This document shows positions 32,577-44,072 of a stretch of DNA of 64,000 nt, one piece after another; positions within the stretch are counted from its first letter, which is position 1, and every line of letters begins with the position of its first letter. The stretch spans positions 558,001 through 622,000 of the forward strand of contig NC_089193.1 in NCBI RefSeq assembly GCF_947507565.1. The letters are read 5' to 3'. The stretch comes from Oscarella lobularis (taxonomy: Eukaryota > Porifera > Homoscleromorpha > Homosclerophorida > Oscarellidae). A model generated the notes under the pieces. That model was given only the letters and a program-made list of their open reading frames with translations. It did not search any database and was not told the DNA's origin. The position numbers were made by a program, and so were the translations under genes.

Positions 32577-35149
32577 ATGGCGACCTCGCGTATGATTTTA
32601 CTTGTCCAAGCTCCAGACTATTCTATGGTGTCTAGATCGTACTATTCGTATTGCTGTCCAGGTACGTAGTCAGAAATCCATTTTTTTCTATGTACGTTAC
32701 ATCTTTTATAGGACATTCTTTCTTTATTTCTTTGAAGCGACGACTGGAGGAAGATACAATCGATTACGACGCAACGTCTCCGTTTTCCGTGGTTACAACA
32801 AAATTTTCACAGTCTCTCACTCTTCATGCACTTTCCGACTGACGCTCTGGCTGTTCCGACAGGAACGCGTTTGCGGTTCAGCTTCAACGTCATTGATCCT
32901 TTCGACGGAGTAACGCTTGCTCCTCAACTTTTCGCTGAAAGATTGTCCACAAGAAATCGTGCGTATCTCGACAGTTTGGCACTCGCTGACATAGTCATTA
33001 CAAACGCCGATACGAATGAAAGAGTCGGTTTAAATCGATATGTTGAACTTGTTTTTAATTCAACTGAAGAATACAGCAAATGTCACTGAGGGCGAGTCAA
33101 TTCCCGCGTGGTCGTTTGACGAAGAACGCGGCATTTGGGTAGAAGAAGGTAACGGCATCGTTTCCGTGTCTCCTGGAGGTGATATTTCGTGGACTTTCAA
33201 CGCAAGTCACTTGAACTGGTGGAATTGCGATAGACCGTGGACCGATAAGAACTGTATCAACGTTGACGTGAGTCATATTCAGAATGGAGGCGCTCCTTTT
33301 CCGCTCTCTGGCGCTTTGGTTAACATTGAAGGAGTCTCCTACAATTACTACACGTCAGTTTTGACAGCGCCGACCGGGCAAACGTGCTTGGAAGCGAAGG
33401 GAGGAGAGTTGAACGCGATTCAGGTGATTCATTCTCAGTTTTCTTATGACAGCGGCGAAGGGATTGTATTTTGTTCATTCTTTTCGTCTTTTTGCGCGCT
33501 GAATTCGCTTTTGTGGACTCCTCATTTAATTGGTTTTGAGGGTCAGTGTGAGGAATTGAGCTTTCTCTGTAAGCGTTCTGTTGTTTCTTTGTTGTTATAC
33601 GTTTAACTAACTTTTTGTTTCTTTAATTGTCGATTGTGGGCTCTTGGATGCTCCGGAGAATGGAGTTGTTGTTCAGCCGAAGACGGTTTCTGTTTATGGC
33701 TCCGTTATGTTTGTGGCTACGGCAACGTTTACATGTCAAAGTGGTTTTGTCCTGTTTGGCGAAATGGAACTTACCTGCAATGAAACTGGACATGCAATGG
33801 TCTGGTGCGAGTCCCGTTTGTCGTAAGTTGAACGAAAAATTTGCTTGAATTGATAGTTAATTTTGTATATTTTTGTCGCCGAACCTATTACAGCGGCGCC
33901 AACGACTCCGGGACCGACTACACCGGAACCAACGACAGAAGGGCCAACTACACCAGAAGCGACAACCGAAGCTCCTACTACTTCTGAGCCCACGACATTT
34001 GGTCCGACTACAGCTGAGCCAACTACTCTAGAACCGACTACACCAGAAGCAGCAACCGAAGCACCTACTACTGCTGAGCCCACGACATTTGGTCTAACTA
34101 CAGCTGAGCCAACTACGAGTAATTTATTTTTCCTGTAGCTATATATCGGCTTTGCCGTTTTCTCTTCGTTCACTTGTTTTTGTTTCTCAGACGTTGCCAA
34201 AATGACAGCTACCGTTGTATCAAGGTATTTTTCGGCATCAGATGACTGTAAAGGAGGCGTTTTGGTTGTGCCCTCATCGGGGCCTATAGTGTTTGCCTTC
34301 CACTTGACGTCTACATTGAACTTCAAAAAGGCTCAACTTCCGACGTGCAATTGGTAAGTTTTATAACTGTCGATCGTTTGAAGCAACGGACTTCTTTCAA
34401 CGTTTGACTTTTATTCAGACAGAAGCTGCTCCTCCAACATCCGCCGCGTCATCAACCCAGGTATAACTATAGTAGTCTTTGTGCAGTGGAAGAAGCTTTC
34501 CAATTAAAAAACGATATAGAGCGTTTCTAATTCGGCAGTGCTACTCTACCGCTACTTGTCTCCTCTTTGGCTCCAAAGTCACGCGAATTTTACAGAGACG
34601 CCATCTTCGGTTTCGGCGCAAACGATGGAGTTTGGTAGTGGAACAGCGTATCGCCATTTGTTGTTTAAAGTAAGTTGTTAGTATATACGCACATGCGATG
34701 GGCTGGCGTTATTGTTCTATACTTTTGTCAAAGGTCAAATTAATAGAAGCCGGGGTTCTTAATGATAATATGTCCTATACTCCATTCAGATGGCCTTCTT
34801 TTCTACGCCTATGAGCGATAGCAATCCCATTGTTCAAATTTGCGACGACAATTTTTGCGTTGGTACTTGTTTCTGGGATCCAAACATGGCGAGTGACTTT
34901 GGCGGCGTTGATTCAGCTTCCGAATGCAACGGATCGTATAGTAGCACCATCACTGCACCAAACTCGCCTTCAACTAACTGGAACATTCGCCTTGAAATTC
35001 ATCCTAATTCTACGTCAGGAATTATCTACGTTACCACAAAGTCATTAACGCGTGAATACGATCAAAAATTGAAGCCAAGTCAAGGTCTTCACTTAAAAGT
35101 GTGCAGACATCACGAAATCGAAATGTATCAGTTAATTCCATTTGTTTGA
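32577..35149 (+). CDS. CILP/FAM171-like surface protein with sushi domain and Thr/Pro stalk (frame disrupted)
   Basis: The proposed start is ATG 32577 in AAAATGG. The core is a FAM171/CILP-like module with the marker SIPAWSFDEERGIWVEEG, then SHLNWWNCDRPW and a carboxypeptidase-regulatory-like segment (PLSGALVNIEGV). A sushi module (33627-33829) follows, then a Thr/Pro repeat of the EAPTTSEPTT type (33890-34120) that would be heavily O-glycosylated. Four or more C-terminal exons follow, the last ending at 35149 (ICDDNFCVGTCFWDPNM). The reading frame shifts near 32845, 33075 and 33790, each by one base. The sushi exon also lacks an AG acceptor. No transmembrane segment is obvious. The order of domains is clear, but a functional product cannot be assumed from this sequence. 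Confidence 0.6.
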
Positions 35150-36079
35150 ATTGACTTTGCATATGAACAAGTAAGGTACAGCTTTTTGCGAACAAGGCAA
35201 TCGTACTTTTATTCTTGGTCTCTTTCTGTTCTAGTTTTACACGCCTTGTGCAAAACGCCGCAGCGATTTCTGTTTTAGTGAGTTGTTAGTGCTTTCATGT
35301 ATGATATCGAAAAAATTTATGAATTATTAGGAGCTAGAAGTTCATTGCATGTACTCTATACACTATTTAATTATGTCACGAATTTTCCTGATGTTTAAAT
35401 AAAATGCGGTACACACTCTGCAGTACATCCCCCCAGCGCATTAATTGTATTTACCCAGCACTAGCCAGTGTGCCGCAATTATCTATCACGCTTTTACACA
35501 GGCGATCTCGAAATATATTGGAGCAAAGATATAAAATTTCTTTTCAAGCTGATTATGGTATTTAAACGGTTTTTCTAATTCAGATAGTATAAACGGTACT
35601 GAGTAGGCCCAAGAGCCTATATCTACTGTATCATTTGTATTACTTTGTGACTCAGCAACTTGACGATATCCGAAATTCTTTTTAGGGGACTGGACTAATA
35701 GCAATGTACAGCACTTTTGAGACTGATATCAAAGAATTGCGTCACTTTATTGCGTCAGAGATCGCGTGCGCTATTGCTTTCGCGGATCTCTTTTTGCAAC
35801 CGATTTCCTCTTTTCTCTGTCAAAAACGAATCGAACGTCTAGTCTCGAACACCAGCGGGAATCGTTCCTGATCGTTGGCGTGCGAATAGGACGTCGGGTG
35901 CCCCATGCAGCCTAGCTGGCCGCGGAAAATCTGTCAAATTTTCGACCAAAGAAGAGCTTTTACGTCGCTTCGTGGCTAGCCAAAGCGGTCTTATAAAAGC
36001 AAAAGACAGAATAAGGTATCCTACAAAAGGGGGTCCCCACTCGGGGGAGAACTAATCTTTCATCAAAATCCTGGCGAGC

Positions 36080-36580
36080 TATGTCTCTACGTAGAAAATC
36101 TGGGTGTGATCAACTACATATAGATAATATAAAGAATCTGCGTGTAATCAGTGTCTACATAGAATGTCTGGAGGAGATTAATCCCTACATTGGAAAAGAT
36201 TAGCTCCGGTCTCGAACACGTTCGGGAATCGTTGCTGATCTTTGGCGTGCAAATAAAGTGTCAGGGGCGCTAGCTTGGATGTTCTATCAAATATCACTTT
36301 TGCCCAATTAAGGGCCTTTCTCTCTGTGGGGCTAAAAAAGCAGCCATCTGAAAGCGAACGACAAAAAGAAGGTTCGTTGAAAAGGGGTCTTAAGTGGAAA
36401 TAAAATCTGTTCAACGCTTTCTGCATAAAGAATCTGTGTTGAAATCGATGTCTATATCAGAATCTGTTTGAAGGATATATATCTACATCGAATATCTTGG
36501 TGAGATCACTCTTTATATGGAGAGTTTGAGTGATAATAATCTCTACATAGAAATTCTCGGTGTGATTAATTTCTATATCC
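36080..36580. repeat. Degenerate ~30-35-bp tandem repeat blocks
   Basis: Variants of TCTACATAGAAAATCTGGGT followed by GTGATTAAT recur at about 36090-36180 and 36420-36575, separated by a 240-bp stretch that duplicates 35.85 kb. Units differ widely, so the array is old. Confidence 0.65.
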
Positions 36581-36796
36581 TTTGGCGTGGGCCTATTAAT
36601 TACGAGATGATCTAGTTATGTGCACATGCATTGGCGTCGTTTAATGTTTTGTCTACGACTTTCCGTATGAAAAAGTGACCTAAACTTCGAGCAGGCAGTA
36701 TGATGTTTTTCACAGATGCACTTTTGTCTTTATCCTGTGCTAGAGACTCCCTTCGGCGACGTTCTTGCTCAAACACGTGTTATCAACTCTCAAAGA

Positions 36797-37005
36797 CCTC
36801 CGAGGCCAACGAGGTGAAAGAGGCCGTATCTCTATAGCAGGGGCCGATAGAGTTGGCTTCCCCACTATGGCGAGACGCGGTGGGTCACAATAGCGGTCCC
36901 CTTGGATAACACGAGTGGCGGACTCACATCCGAGGACGCTTCACTCCCAAGGCCCATCTCCGAGGCCAATCGAGGATAAAGAGGCCGTACCCCGTGCTTC
37001 GTGGG
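36797..37005. repeat. Two-unit repeat
   Basis: CTCCGAGGCCAACGAGG with GAAAGAGGCCGTA at about 36798 recurs as CTCCGAGGCCAATCGAGG with TAAAGAGGCCGTA at about 36959. The spacing is roughly 160 bp and the interior is diverged. Confidence 0.6.
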
Positions 37006-38336
37006 TCAACCGAAGCTCCGGGCTCCGTGTCCACCAGAGGGCGTGGGTGAATCGCCCTCCCTGACTGAAGACGCCGAAAGGACGATCGTTTGTAGTTCGA
37101 GTTAACTTCCGGTTTATTTCCGGGTTTATTGAATAAAAATATTATTTTCTCTTCTACTTTACATTGCGTCCCGCCGCGCCCTAACTATCAAAGACACGCA
37201 CGCGCGAAAAATCCCTCCTCCCACAAACCCCAACTGCGCAGAGCAAGAAGTACACTATGCAATAAAACAGACTTATGCATCACGTCCTCTTTGATTCTGC
37301 GACGATTCATTGCGGAAGCGCTGCAGAATCTGATGATTGCGTCACGGCAAGACATTCCTTGCTACGAGAACGATTAATTGATGATCACGCATGAGCACGT
37401 CTATTTCGCAATTACAGCGACAACGCAATCCCACCGCGAACCATTCACAACTTCCAACCACAAAAACGACGACCACCTACCGCGGCACCGACTCAAAAGG
37501 TCACACACCCCTTCCCGATCGTAGCAGCACTTGCGTTCACAGCCACTATACTGTGCATCATCAATGTAGCAGTAGAAAGCAGTTACGATCTAGATATTTT
37601 TCGCCCATAAACAAGTGCACTAGCGATTTCTCTCCTCTCTATAAGGAGCGCTACCCGAGATGTAAGATGGTACATAATACAGGCCTTATGATCGGGCGAC
37701 CATCAAGCGATCGCAGAGGCCACTGTAAGCTTACTTTAAATAGCGGCGACAATTTACTCAAATAGACGGCGCTTCACTTCTCCCTAGATAGAACCGACAA
37801 CATACAAAACACACGTGAAAAAAGCTTTGGCTAACTTTCCAATTTGCCAATTAAGAAACGCTTGATCCATCTCGTGACATTTTTCAAACTGCAACTGATA
37901 TATAAAATTGTCAAGACGAAGTTGATGCTTTGAAATCGTTCAGCGTTGAAAAAATTCTTCTTATGACACTTAGGCTAGATATGGTCCCATAGGTTATTCA
38001 AGACCCCGGCCTACTGTATATCAACCTGGCTCGATGCTACATATCAGTTATGATCCCTCTTTGATTGTCGTTCTCAAGCCTCCAAACGTCTTACCAAGAA
38101 TCTATGGAGCTTATCCCGAAATTCAACAAGGACGCTAATCAGCAAAGACAAATTCGATAGACTAAAAAAAGGGAAGACGGATGACAGTTAAAAAGATTGG
38201 TGTGTACGTCACCCACATCCCAGGTGATTCTCGTTTCGCATGCTAGAGTATCGAGCAGAGACTGTGACGTTTTCTATACGAACTCCACATTAAAACATTT
38301 CCAAATACAAGAGAGTTTACTTACATGTAAGTACAG

Positions 38337-39005
38337 TACAGTGACACGCTCTTCGTACTGTGCTGCGAGTTCACATTAATCTATAAATACATATATGACA
38401 GGCCGTTGGGGTAAACAGGTGAGGCCCCTTTTGGGGGTTCAGAATCACTAGGGCCACGGGATTTTGGCTCGCGGCGACCGTGGCGAAAATCGTGCGTTCG
38501 CATAATTCAAACCACATGGAGACATACCTTATAGCTCTTCTTCGCGAACCGAAGAAAAGAATTCGACATACGAGGGAGGAGAGAAGAGCTTCGAAACGGC
38601 GACGGATGAATTCGGCTCTTGGGCGATAGGGAACTTAGTTGCGTCGACAAACCCGTTTACCTGTAGGCATTCAGAGTGCAGTTAAATGGAATATCTCCAC
38701 TAGCGTCTCGAGCTTTACCTTGCGCTTCCCAAGGCGAAAATCTGTTCGTGAGACAACTTAGGGAGCCTCACTTTTTCGTAACGACGTCAGCGTGTGGAAA
38801 AAGTGCTTTGGAAAGCATCCTACTGATAGTGGAAACGCGTCCTGCGAACAATTGAGCGAAAACGACTACATTTCTTTGACCATTACCCGGATAAGGACGT
38901 CAAGTACTAATGATACCCGGATAAGGGCATCAAATACTTATGGATGAGTCGAACTGTCAGTATTGCTGAATGTTAATAGATTCCTAAAACAACACAGCAC
39001 ATTAA
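38337..39005 (+). repeat. 650-bp dispersed repeat, copy A
   Basis: Matches 42151-42795 in the same orientation, from TACAGTGACACGCT to AACAGCACATTAA, at roughly 90% identity by eye. It contains the shared core GGCCGTTGGGGTAAACAGG and an internal duplicated motif ACCCGGATAAGGxCxTCAA. It has no open frame of note and no clear terminal repeats, so the class is unknown. Confidence 0.88.
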
Positions 39006-39099
39006 GGGAGAGTAGCAAGTTGGAGATATCTGTGTTTTGTCCAATTATTATGTTAGTTTCATCTACAGTACAAAGGGGACTCCCTTTTGTACTGAAGAT

Positions 39100-39154
39100 G
39101 AGTCTGCTGCATGCCGTGTTCCTATCGGATAGGAACACGGCATGCAGCAGACTC
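39100..39154. repeat. Perfect 55-bp palindrome
   Basis: The arms at 39100-39126 and 39128-39154 (27 bp each, starting GAGTCTGCTGCATGCCGTG) are exact reverse complements around a single base. A second small hairpin, CAGTACAAAGGG against CCCTTTTGTACTG, lies just upstream at 39066-39094. Confidence 0.92.
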
Positions 39155-39672
39155 TCACGATCACCCAACAAATCACGTGTAAACAGAAACCAATAACGTG
39201 TTTAGAAGAAATTATCCCACGCCTATGTTCATGAGAACTTGACTCTATCATCTGTGTCGCCGTCGTGATCAGTAACAGCAGAAACAGAAACCTGTCGACA
39301 TATGCACCATGATGCCCCATACCTCAAAGTGGTGTGGGAGTATGTTTATGGTAAACAACCGGCCAGAGTATCTCTGAGTTTGCTAATCGCTTGCACGTAT
39401 ACACATCTGTCACATTCACTGACTCCATCGTCTTCTTACTCTGAATATTCAGAAGCGTTCCGTTGAATTAATTATAACCAGCAAGCATGGAGCTGAAGCA
39501 GACCAGCGTGCTTCTAGTATTTATTTAGTTTTTCTTAACGCAGAAAGTGACTTGTTTCTGCCAAACCTTCGCTTCGCAGGGGCGGATGCAGCGTTTGTTT
39601 ACACTCAACAATCTCACGTGCTGCAACAATAAATAGACGTGCGCTACGCGCATAAATTGAAACGTCACGGTT

Positions 39673-42045
39673 ATGAAGGTGAAAGCGCATCTAAAAGTCG
39701 CTGCCGTTGGCTTTGTCGCCATTCTATTCGCTGTTGCGTCTATGCCGTCAATTGTCTTTTTTACCCGAACTCGATTTGCCACCGATTTGTATAATGGCTT
39801 GGTGAGTTTGGTTGTATCATGATATAGTGCGTCACGCCGGCTCTGGAAGTATCGTAGGTTACGTAGGTTACTATAAGGCATTAGGTAGTGCAGACAAGAT
39901 TGTTTACTGACTACGTAGCAACATACGTAGCCGTACGTACGTGCAAGTAGCCATCGGCCGAGAAAACAATATAATTTTTAAAAGCAATCTGTGCTTCTAG
40001 AAGCGAGGTGAAATTCAAGTGGACTCCAAGTGCAACGTGTCTGTGCCAATAAACACTTCGTTCATTGAAGGAATTTTCACGGCTGTGGGTTTTCGACTGG
40101 AAATTCCAATGCGTTTTGGAGACACCGTCGATTTTCCTCTTGTTGTTCTTTGCAAAGCGCTGCAAATTCTCAATGTGACGCAGTGGCCTCTTCTTGCCCC
40201 AGAAGACACCAGCTTTATATTGTCGCAGCCGCAAATTGAGAAGTTGGTCTACCTTTGGTCACCCGTTGTTCATCCTCTTTCCAATAAGAGTACGTAAGTA
40301 GTTGTGTCACAGTAATACTAAAAACTGCATGTCTAGATGAAAATTGTAGCCTGAGTGTCGATCTTATTTCTAACTGGACTCAATCGTCCTCAGCACTGTC
40401 GGGCCTAAATTGGAGTTGGCTCAGTGAAGCGCAGGAGAATGCAGATTTGGCCCTCTTTGGAATCATCGTTATTTTTGGAAGTATTTTATTTGTCATGGTG
40501 TCGGTTTCAGCGTTGTCCATCGAATCAAAGTAAGACATCCGTTTATCAGCGCTAAGCTGCTGATTAATTAAAAATAAACATAGGAGAAAGTTTCCTCACT
40601 CCGTTGTGGCCTGGTACACCATGCTATGCATTGTCATTCCAAGTCAGTTATGCTAGAGAAATGCAGACTTCATATTTTGAAGTTTTTGATTAGTTTATGC
40701 CGAAGGAGTAGGGAGACTGTTCAAAAAAGAAAAAGCTTTGTGCTGCGGAAAAGAGACCCTGTTTTCCGCGCTTCTTGCAACGACGTCCGGATGCCTGTAC
40801 CCTATTGTTTACTGTTAGTGGAAAGCGATTTGCTCTGTTATCTAATTATTTCATCATTTTTGTCACAGCGATCATCAAAAATTTTACGTACACCGCAGCA
40901 GTTTTCTGGGCGGCTGTAGGAATAATCAATGTTTGGCTTGCAGTGGTGATGTCAAAAACCAGTCTGTTCAGTGAACATAAGAACAAAGTGCTGCCTTTGA
41001 AGCAGTGACCATTTGGGGCTTGGCAGCGCTACTCGCACTTCTGCCGTACGTGATCGAAGGAGAAAATGGATACGATAACTTTCTGCTCTGCTTTGGCTGT
41101 CCTAGGCCAAAAGAGCATCTTGGCTACTACTTCATGACTCTAGCTCAGCAAATTGGAATGATTATTGGAGGCCTTTTCATCGTTCATCTTATATACAAAC
41201 TGAAAGTACAAGTAGGTCTTTTGAGGGCTTCTGCGTAAATTAATACATGACACTGCGTGATTTTTTGCAGAACGCTATTCAAAAAAAACTTCTCTCTGAA
41301 GGACTCGGAGAGTCTGGACAACAGCCGCGAAGTGTCCGCGAGCTGTCTCTAGTCGAGCGTCGATTCTTTGTCTTTCTTCTTTTCATATACGCCATTGGTC
41401 TTCTCTTTGTTTTAAACTACGTCGGATTCATGTACTTTCGAAATGAAATCGACGTAAGCAAGCTCTTTTGCTACTTCGCCTGCCTGTCATTACGATCAGA
41501 CGAGAATGAATATCTGGAGAGCGGCAAGTCTGCCACCGAAGTTATTAGAAATTTGCTCGTTGTTTACCTAGTGGCGTATCGAGTGGCAACAATTTTGTCA
41601 CTTTGCGCTATCGTAGCTTTTTTTAGTGCGGCAAAAGATTTTCGTCAATTCTGGAAGAACAAAATTTGGAAGATCAAATTTTTCTGGGCGAAGAAAGGTA
41701 GGACAAAGGAGTCCCTAGCTAAAGGAGAAAATCTCGCCTTTGGTGCATCAAAGCCTCCGAGACTCCATGAAAGGTCGAATCAACGAGCGAAACTCCTTCG
41801 AAGCGTGGCAGGTGAGTACTAAACTCTCTTCTTCTCCGGAATAACTGAAGTGAATCTGTTCGTATAACCTCGTTGTCTAACTTAATTCGTAGTCGTTTCT
41901 GGTGTACGGCCTTCCGAAATAAGTATACTAGTTTAGATAGATGGTATCTTAATTGACACTTCGACGTTTTGTCCTAACCAATTTCTAGTTTTTATTGGGC
42001 TGCATTTCAGGAAGAAACCTAGTTCGGTTAGTTCTCCACTTTTAA
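39673..42045 (+). CDS. Frizzled-like (class F) 7TM receptor without CRD, one frame break
   Basis: Eight exons are visible: 39673-39801 (signal-anchor-like), 40001-40289, 40337-40529, 40584-40642, 40694-40813, 40869-41211, 41271-41811 and 42011-42045. Membrane segments start with FGIIVIFGSILFVMVSVSAL. Class F-like features are SGCLYP leading into a TM3 with FWAAVGIINVWLAVV, a TM4 with EAVTIWGLAALLALLP, then LCFGCPRP in extracellular loop 2 and GMIIGGLFIVHLIYKL as TM5. This order and spacing resemble Frizzled/Smoothened (FF..SS.WW..L, A..P...T, C.VG). The ectodomain has few Cys and does not match the ten-Cys Frizzled CRD. Exon 6 shifts frame by one base at about 40990-41003 (stop TGA at 41006). 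No KTxxxW motif is seen in the tail. The ligand is unknown. Confidence 0.65.
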
Positions 42046-42150
42046 ATTTTCTTTTGATATTCTTCACAAATATCCGTTCGTTTATACATAGAAATCGGCG
42101 TAATCAGTTCGGATTCGCGAATTCGTCCTCGAAACGATCATCATGCAATC

Positions 42151-42795
42151 TACAGTGACACGCTTTTCGTACTTTGCTGCGAGTACACATGAATCTATAG
42201 GCCGTTGGGGTAAACAGGTGAGGCCCCTTTTGGGGGTTCAGAATCACTAGGGCCACGGGATTTTGGCTCGAGGCGACCGTGGCGAAAATCGTGCGCTCGC
42301 ATAATTCAAACCACATGGAGACACACCTTATAGCTCTTCTTCGCGCAACGGAGAAAAGAATTCGACATACGAGGGAGGAGAGAAGAGCTTCGAAACGGCG
42401 ACGGATGAATTCGGCTCTTGGGCGATGGGGAACAACTTAGTTGCATCGACAAATCCGTTTAACTGTAGGCATTCAGATTTCGGTTAAATGGAATATCTCC
42501 ACTCGCGTCTCGAGCTTTACCTCGCGCTTCCCAAGGCGAAAATCTGTGCGTCGGACACCTTAGGGAGCCTCACTTTTTTGTAAAGACGCCAGCGGATTGA
42601 AAAAGTCGTTTGGAAAGCATCCTACTGATAGCGGAAACGCGTCCTGCGAAAAAATCAGCGAGAACGACTACATTTATTTGACAATGACCCGGATGTGGGA
42701 ACATCACTACTAATGATACCCGGATAAGGGCACCAAAATCTGTCAAACTGTCGGTAATGCTGTATGTTAATAGATTCAACAAAACAGCACATTAA
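42151..42795 (+). repeat. 650-bp dispersed repeat, copy B
   Basis: Direct-orientation partner of 38337-39005. The two copies bracket the Frizzled-like gene 3.8 kb apart. Copy B lacks a 17-base stretch (around TAAATACATATATGACA) present in copy A. Confidence 0.88.
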
Positions 42796-42944
42796 TTACA
42801 CGTTCGCAAAGTTCTTATTTTTATTGTGCTACGCAGTAACCGACAAACAAAGTAAAATGGCCGTACATTTGAGACAAAATTGATCTCCCCAGTCAATCTT
42901 TGAGCCTTCACTTTCCGTAAAGCGTACCTCGACGATTTTGTCTT

Positions 42945-43208
42945 TCAGCCTGCGTTAGACATTCTATAAACGTACTGCACTTTTCGATGTCTTACGATGG
43001 TGCGTTGCTCCGATTGAAATCGATTGACCAGTTTCTTACTCGGAATGCTCTCATCATAATCGAAACGATGTAACGGTGTCCCAAAGCGTGAAATGGTCGC
43101 CGATCGTCCGAAACGAATGAGATGCCTAATTGGTTTCGATCGAACTTGGGAAAGTTGAAGTAGAAAAGAAAAGACAACGAAAGCGACCATCATCAGCTGC
43201 TTCGCCAT
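42945..43208 (-). CDS. Small secreted peptide precursor with IRFGR site
   Basis: A single open frame of 87 residues. Residues 1-24 form a clear signal peptide (MAKQLMMVAFVVFSFLLQL) ending near QVRS. Directly after it comes KPIRHLIRFGRS. Gly followed by Arg is the usual signal for C-terminal amidation and basic cleavage, so the processed product could be an IRF-amide peptide; this is inference. A second RFG occurs at residues 41-43 without a basic cleavage site. The rest is basic (RHRK near the end) and has no Cys. The gene is divergent from its paralog at 44073 and shares its N-terminal pattern (MAxQ, hydrophobic core, HL-I-RRSA region). A TATA box lies about 60 bp upstream. No family name is claimed. 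Confidence 0.65.
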   Translation of the reverse strand: MAKQLMMVAFVVFSFLLQLSQVRSKPIRHLIRFGRSATISRFGTPLHRFDYDESIPSKKLVNRFQSEQRTIVRHRKVQYVYRMSNAG

Positions 43209-43262
43209 GAATACCGCAAGGTTTTAGGCACAGCTATAGGGGCAACGGAGCAACCGACGGTT

Positions 43263-43270
43263 CTTTTATA
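43263..43270 (-). promoter_or_regulatory. TATA box of the IRFGR peptide gene
   Basis: TATAAAAG on the minus strand lies 55-62 bp upstream of the ATG at 43208. That leaves a short 5' UTR, as expected for a strongly expressed small secreted gene. Confidence 0.55.
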
Positions 43271-44010
43271 ATGTACTGCCGGAATCTAACCAAACCACAC
43301 TCTAACCTAAACATCAGTTGATGATCAATGATTCGTCTACGGCACCTCAAATAGACCTGCGGCGCCGTAAGTTGAATAAGTCAATTTGACATTAATTACC
43401 TCGGGCGGAAGAGAATCGCTTCCTCAGATTAGAAGAAGCGACGTCCTGTTTACGTAAATACCAAAGGCGTCGCGCAGCTGAATTAGACAGCTGTAAGTTT
43501 TGGTTGCAAGCCTTCGTATCAGAGGAATGCCGCAATTTCATTCGCGCCTTGCATGGTCTTACCTTTCTGTCCTTCGTGAAAAAGGAAAAGCATCGTTTTC
43601 TAAGCACGCATGCATGCAGTTTGCTTCTTACGTACGTTCGTTTCATATGTCTTCCTCTCATGAACCAGTGACTTATATACTTTATTATATATATACCTCA
43701 TTGGTAATTTTCTGGGGGGAAAAGAACGCGGTCAAGCCAATATAGGTTCACGATCGATGAGTTGTCGTCTCCACAGAGGCTGAGATCGAGCATCTCCCAT
43801 TGTCAAGTTTGAGGAAGCCTTTCGCTTCTGGAGATCGTCATCGCGGTCACTTTAGCTTCCGAGAGTACGGAACGTAATAACCTCATAATTGAATCATGTA
43901 TGACGCGAGGGATGGTTGCTGTAGGTTTCGTTTCTGCCACTAACTTCCACACCGAGGAAGGGCTTCTCATAACTTCTACAAGAGGACGTTATACGTTAGC
44001 TTCTGGCTGG
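43271..44010. other. Shared divergent promoter region of the two peptide genes
   Basis: About 740 bp without a supported gene lie between the two divergently transcribed peptide genes. TATATATATACC occurs at about 43687. An 81-codon plus-strand frame at 43500 is not supported. Confidence 0.45.
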
Positions 44011-44072
44011 ACATGTAGCTACATAAATATCGTGGGCTCTGGACTTCCTACAGAGACCCTGCAGTAGCGTTC

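Larger units (their letters stand above)
35150..39672. other. Long gene-free repeat-rich interval
   Basis: No supported gene in 4.5 kb. It contains degenerate tandem repeats at 36080-36580, a duplicated ~60-bp motif (GAATCGTTxCTGATCxTTGGCGTGC at about 35868 and 36222), a two-unit repeat at 36797-37000, one copy of a 650-bp repeat and a hairpin. Open frames at 37129-37765 are not supported by splice sites or motifs. Confidence 0.55.

Noticed and set aside
33736-34326. 196-codon minus-strand frame with Val-Gly-Ser repeats
   Set aside because: It is the antisense of the Thr/Pro-rich stalk of the CILP-like gene; the plus strand has the meaningful domain order.
37391-37765. 124-codon plus-strand frame
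   Set aside because: Composition is biased to Ser, Thr, His and Arg, with no splice sites, motifs or promoter, and it lies in a repeat-rich interval.
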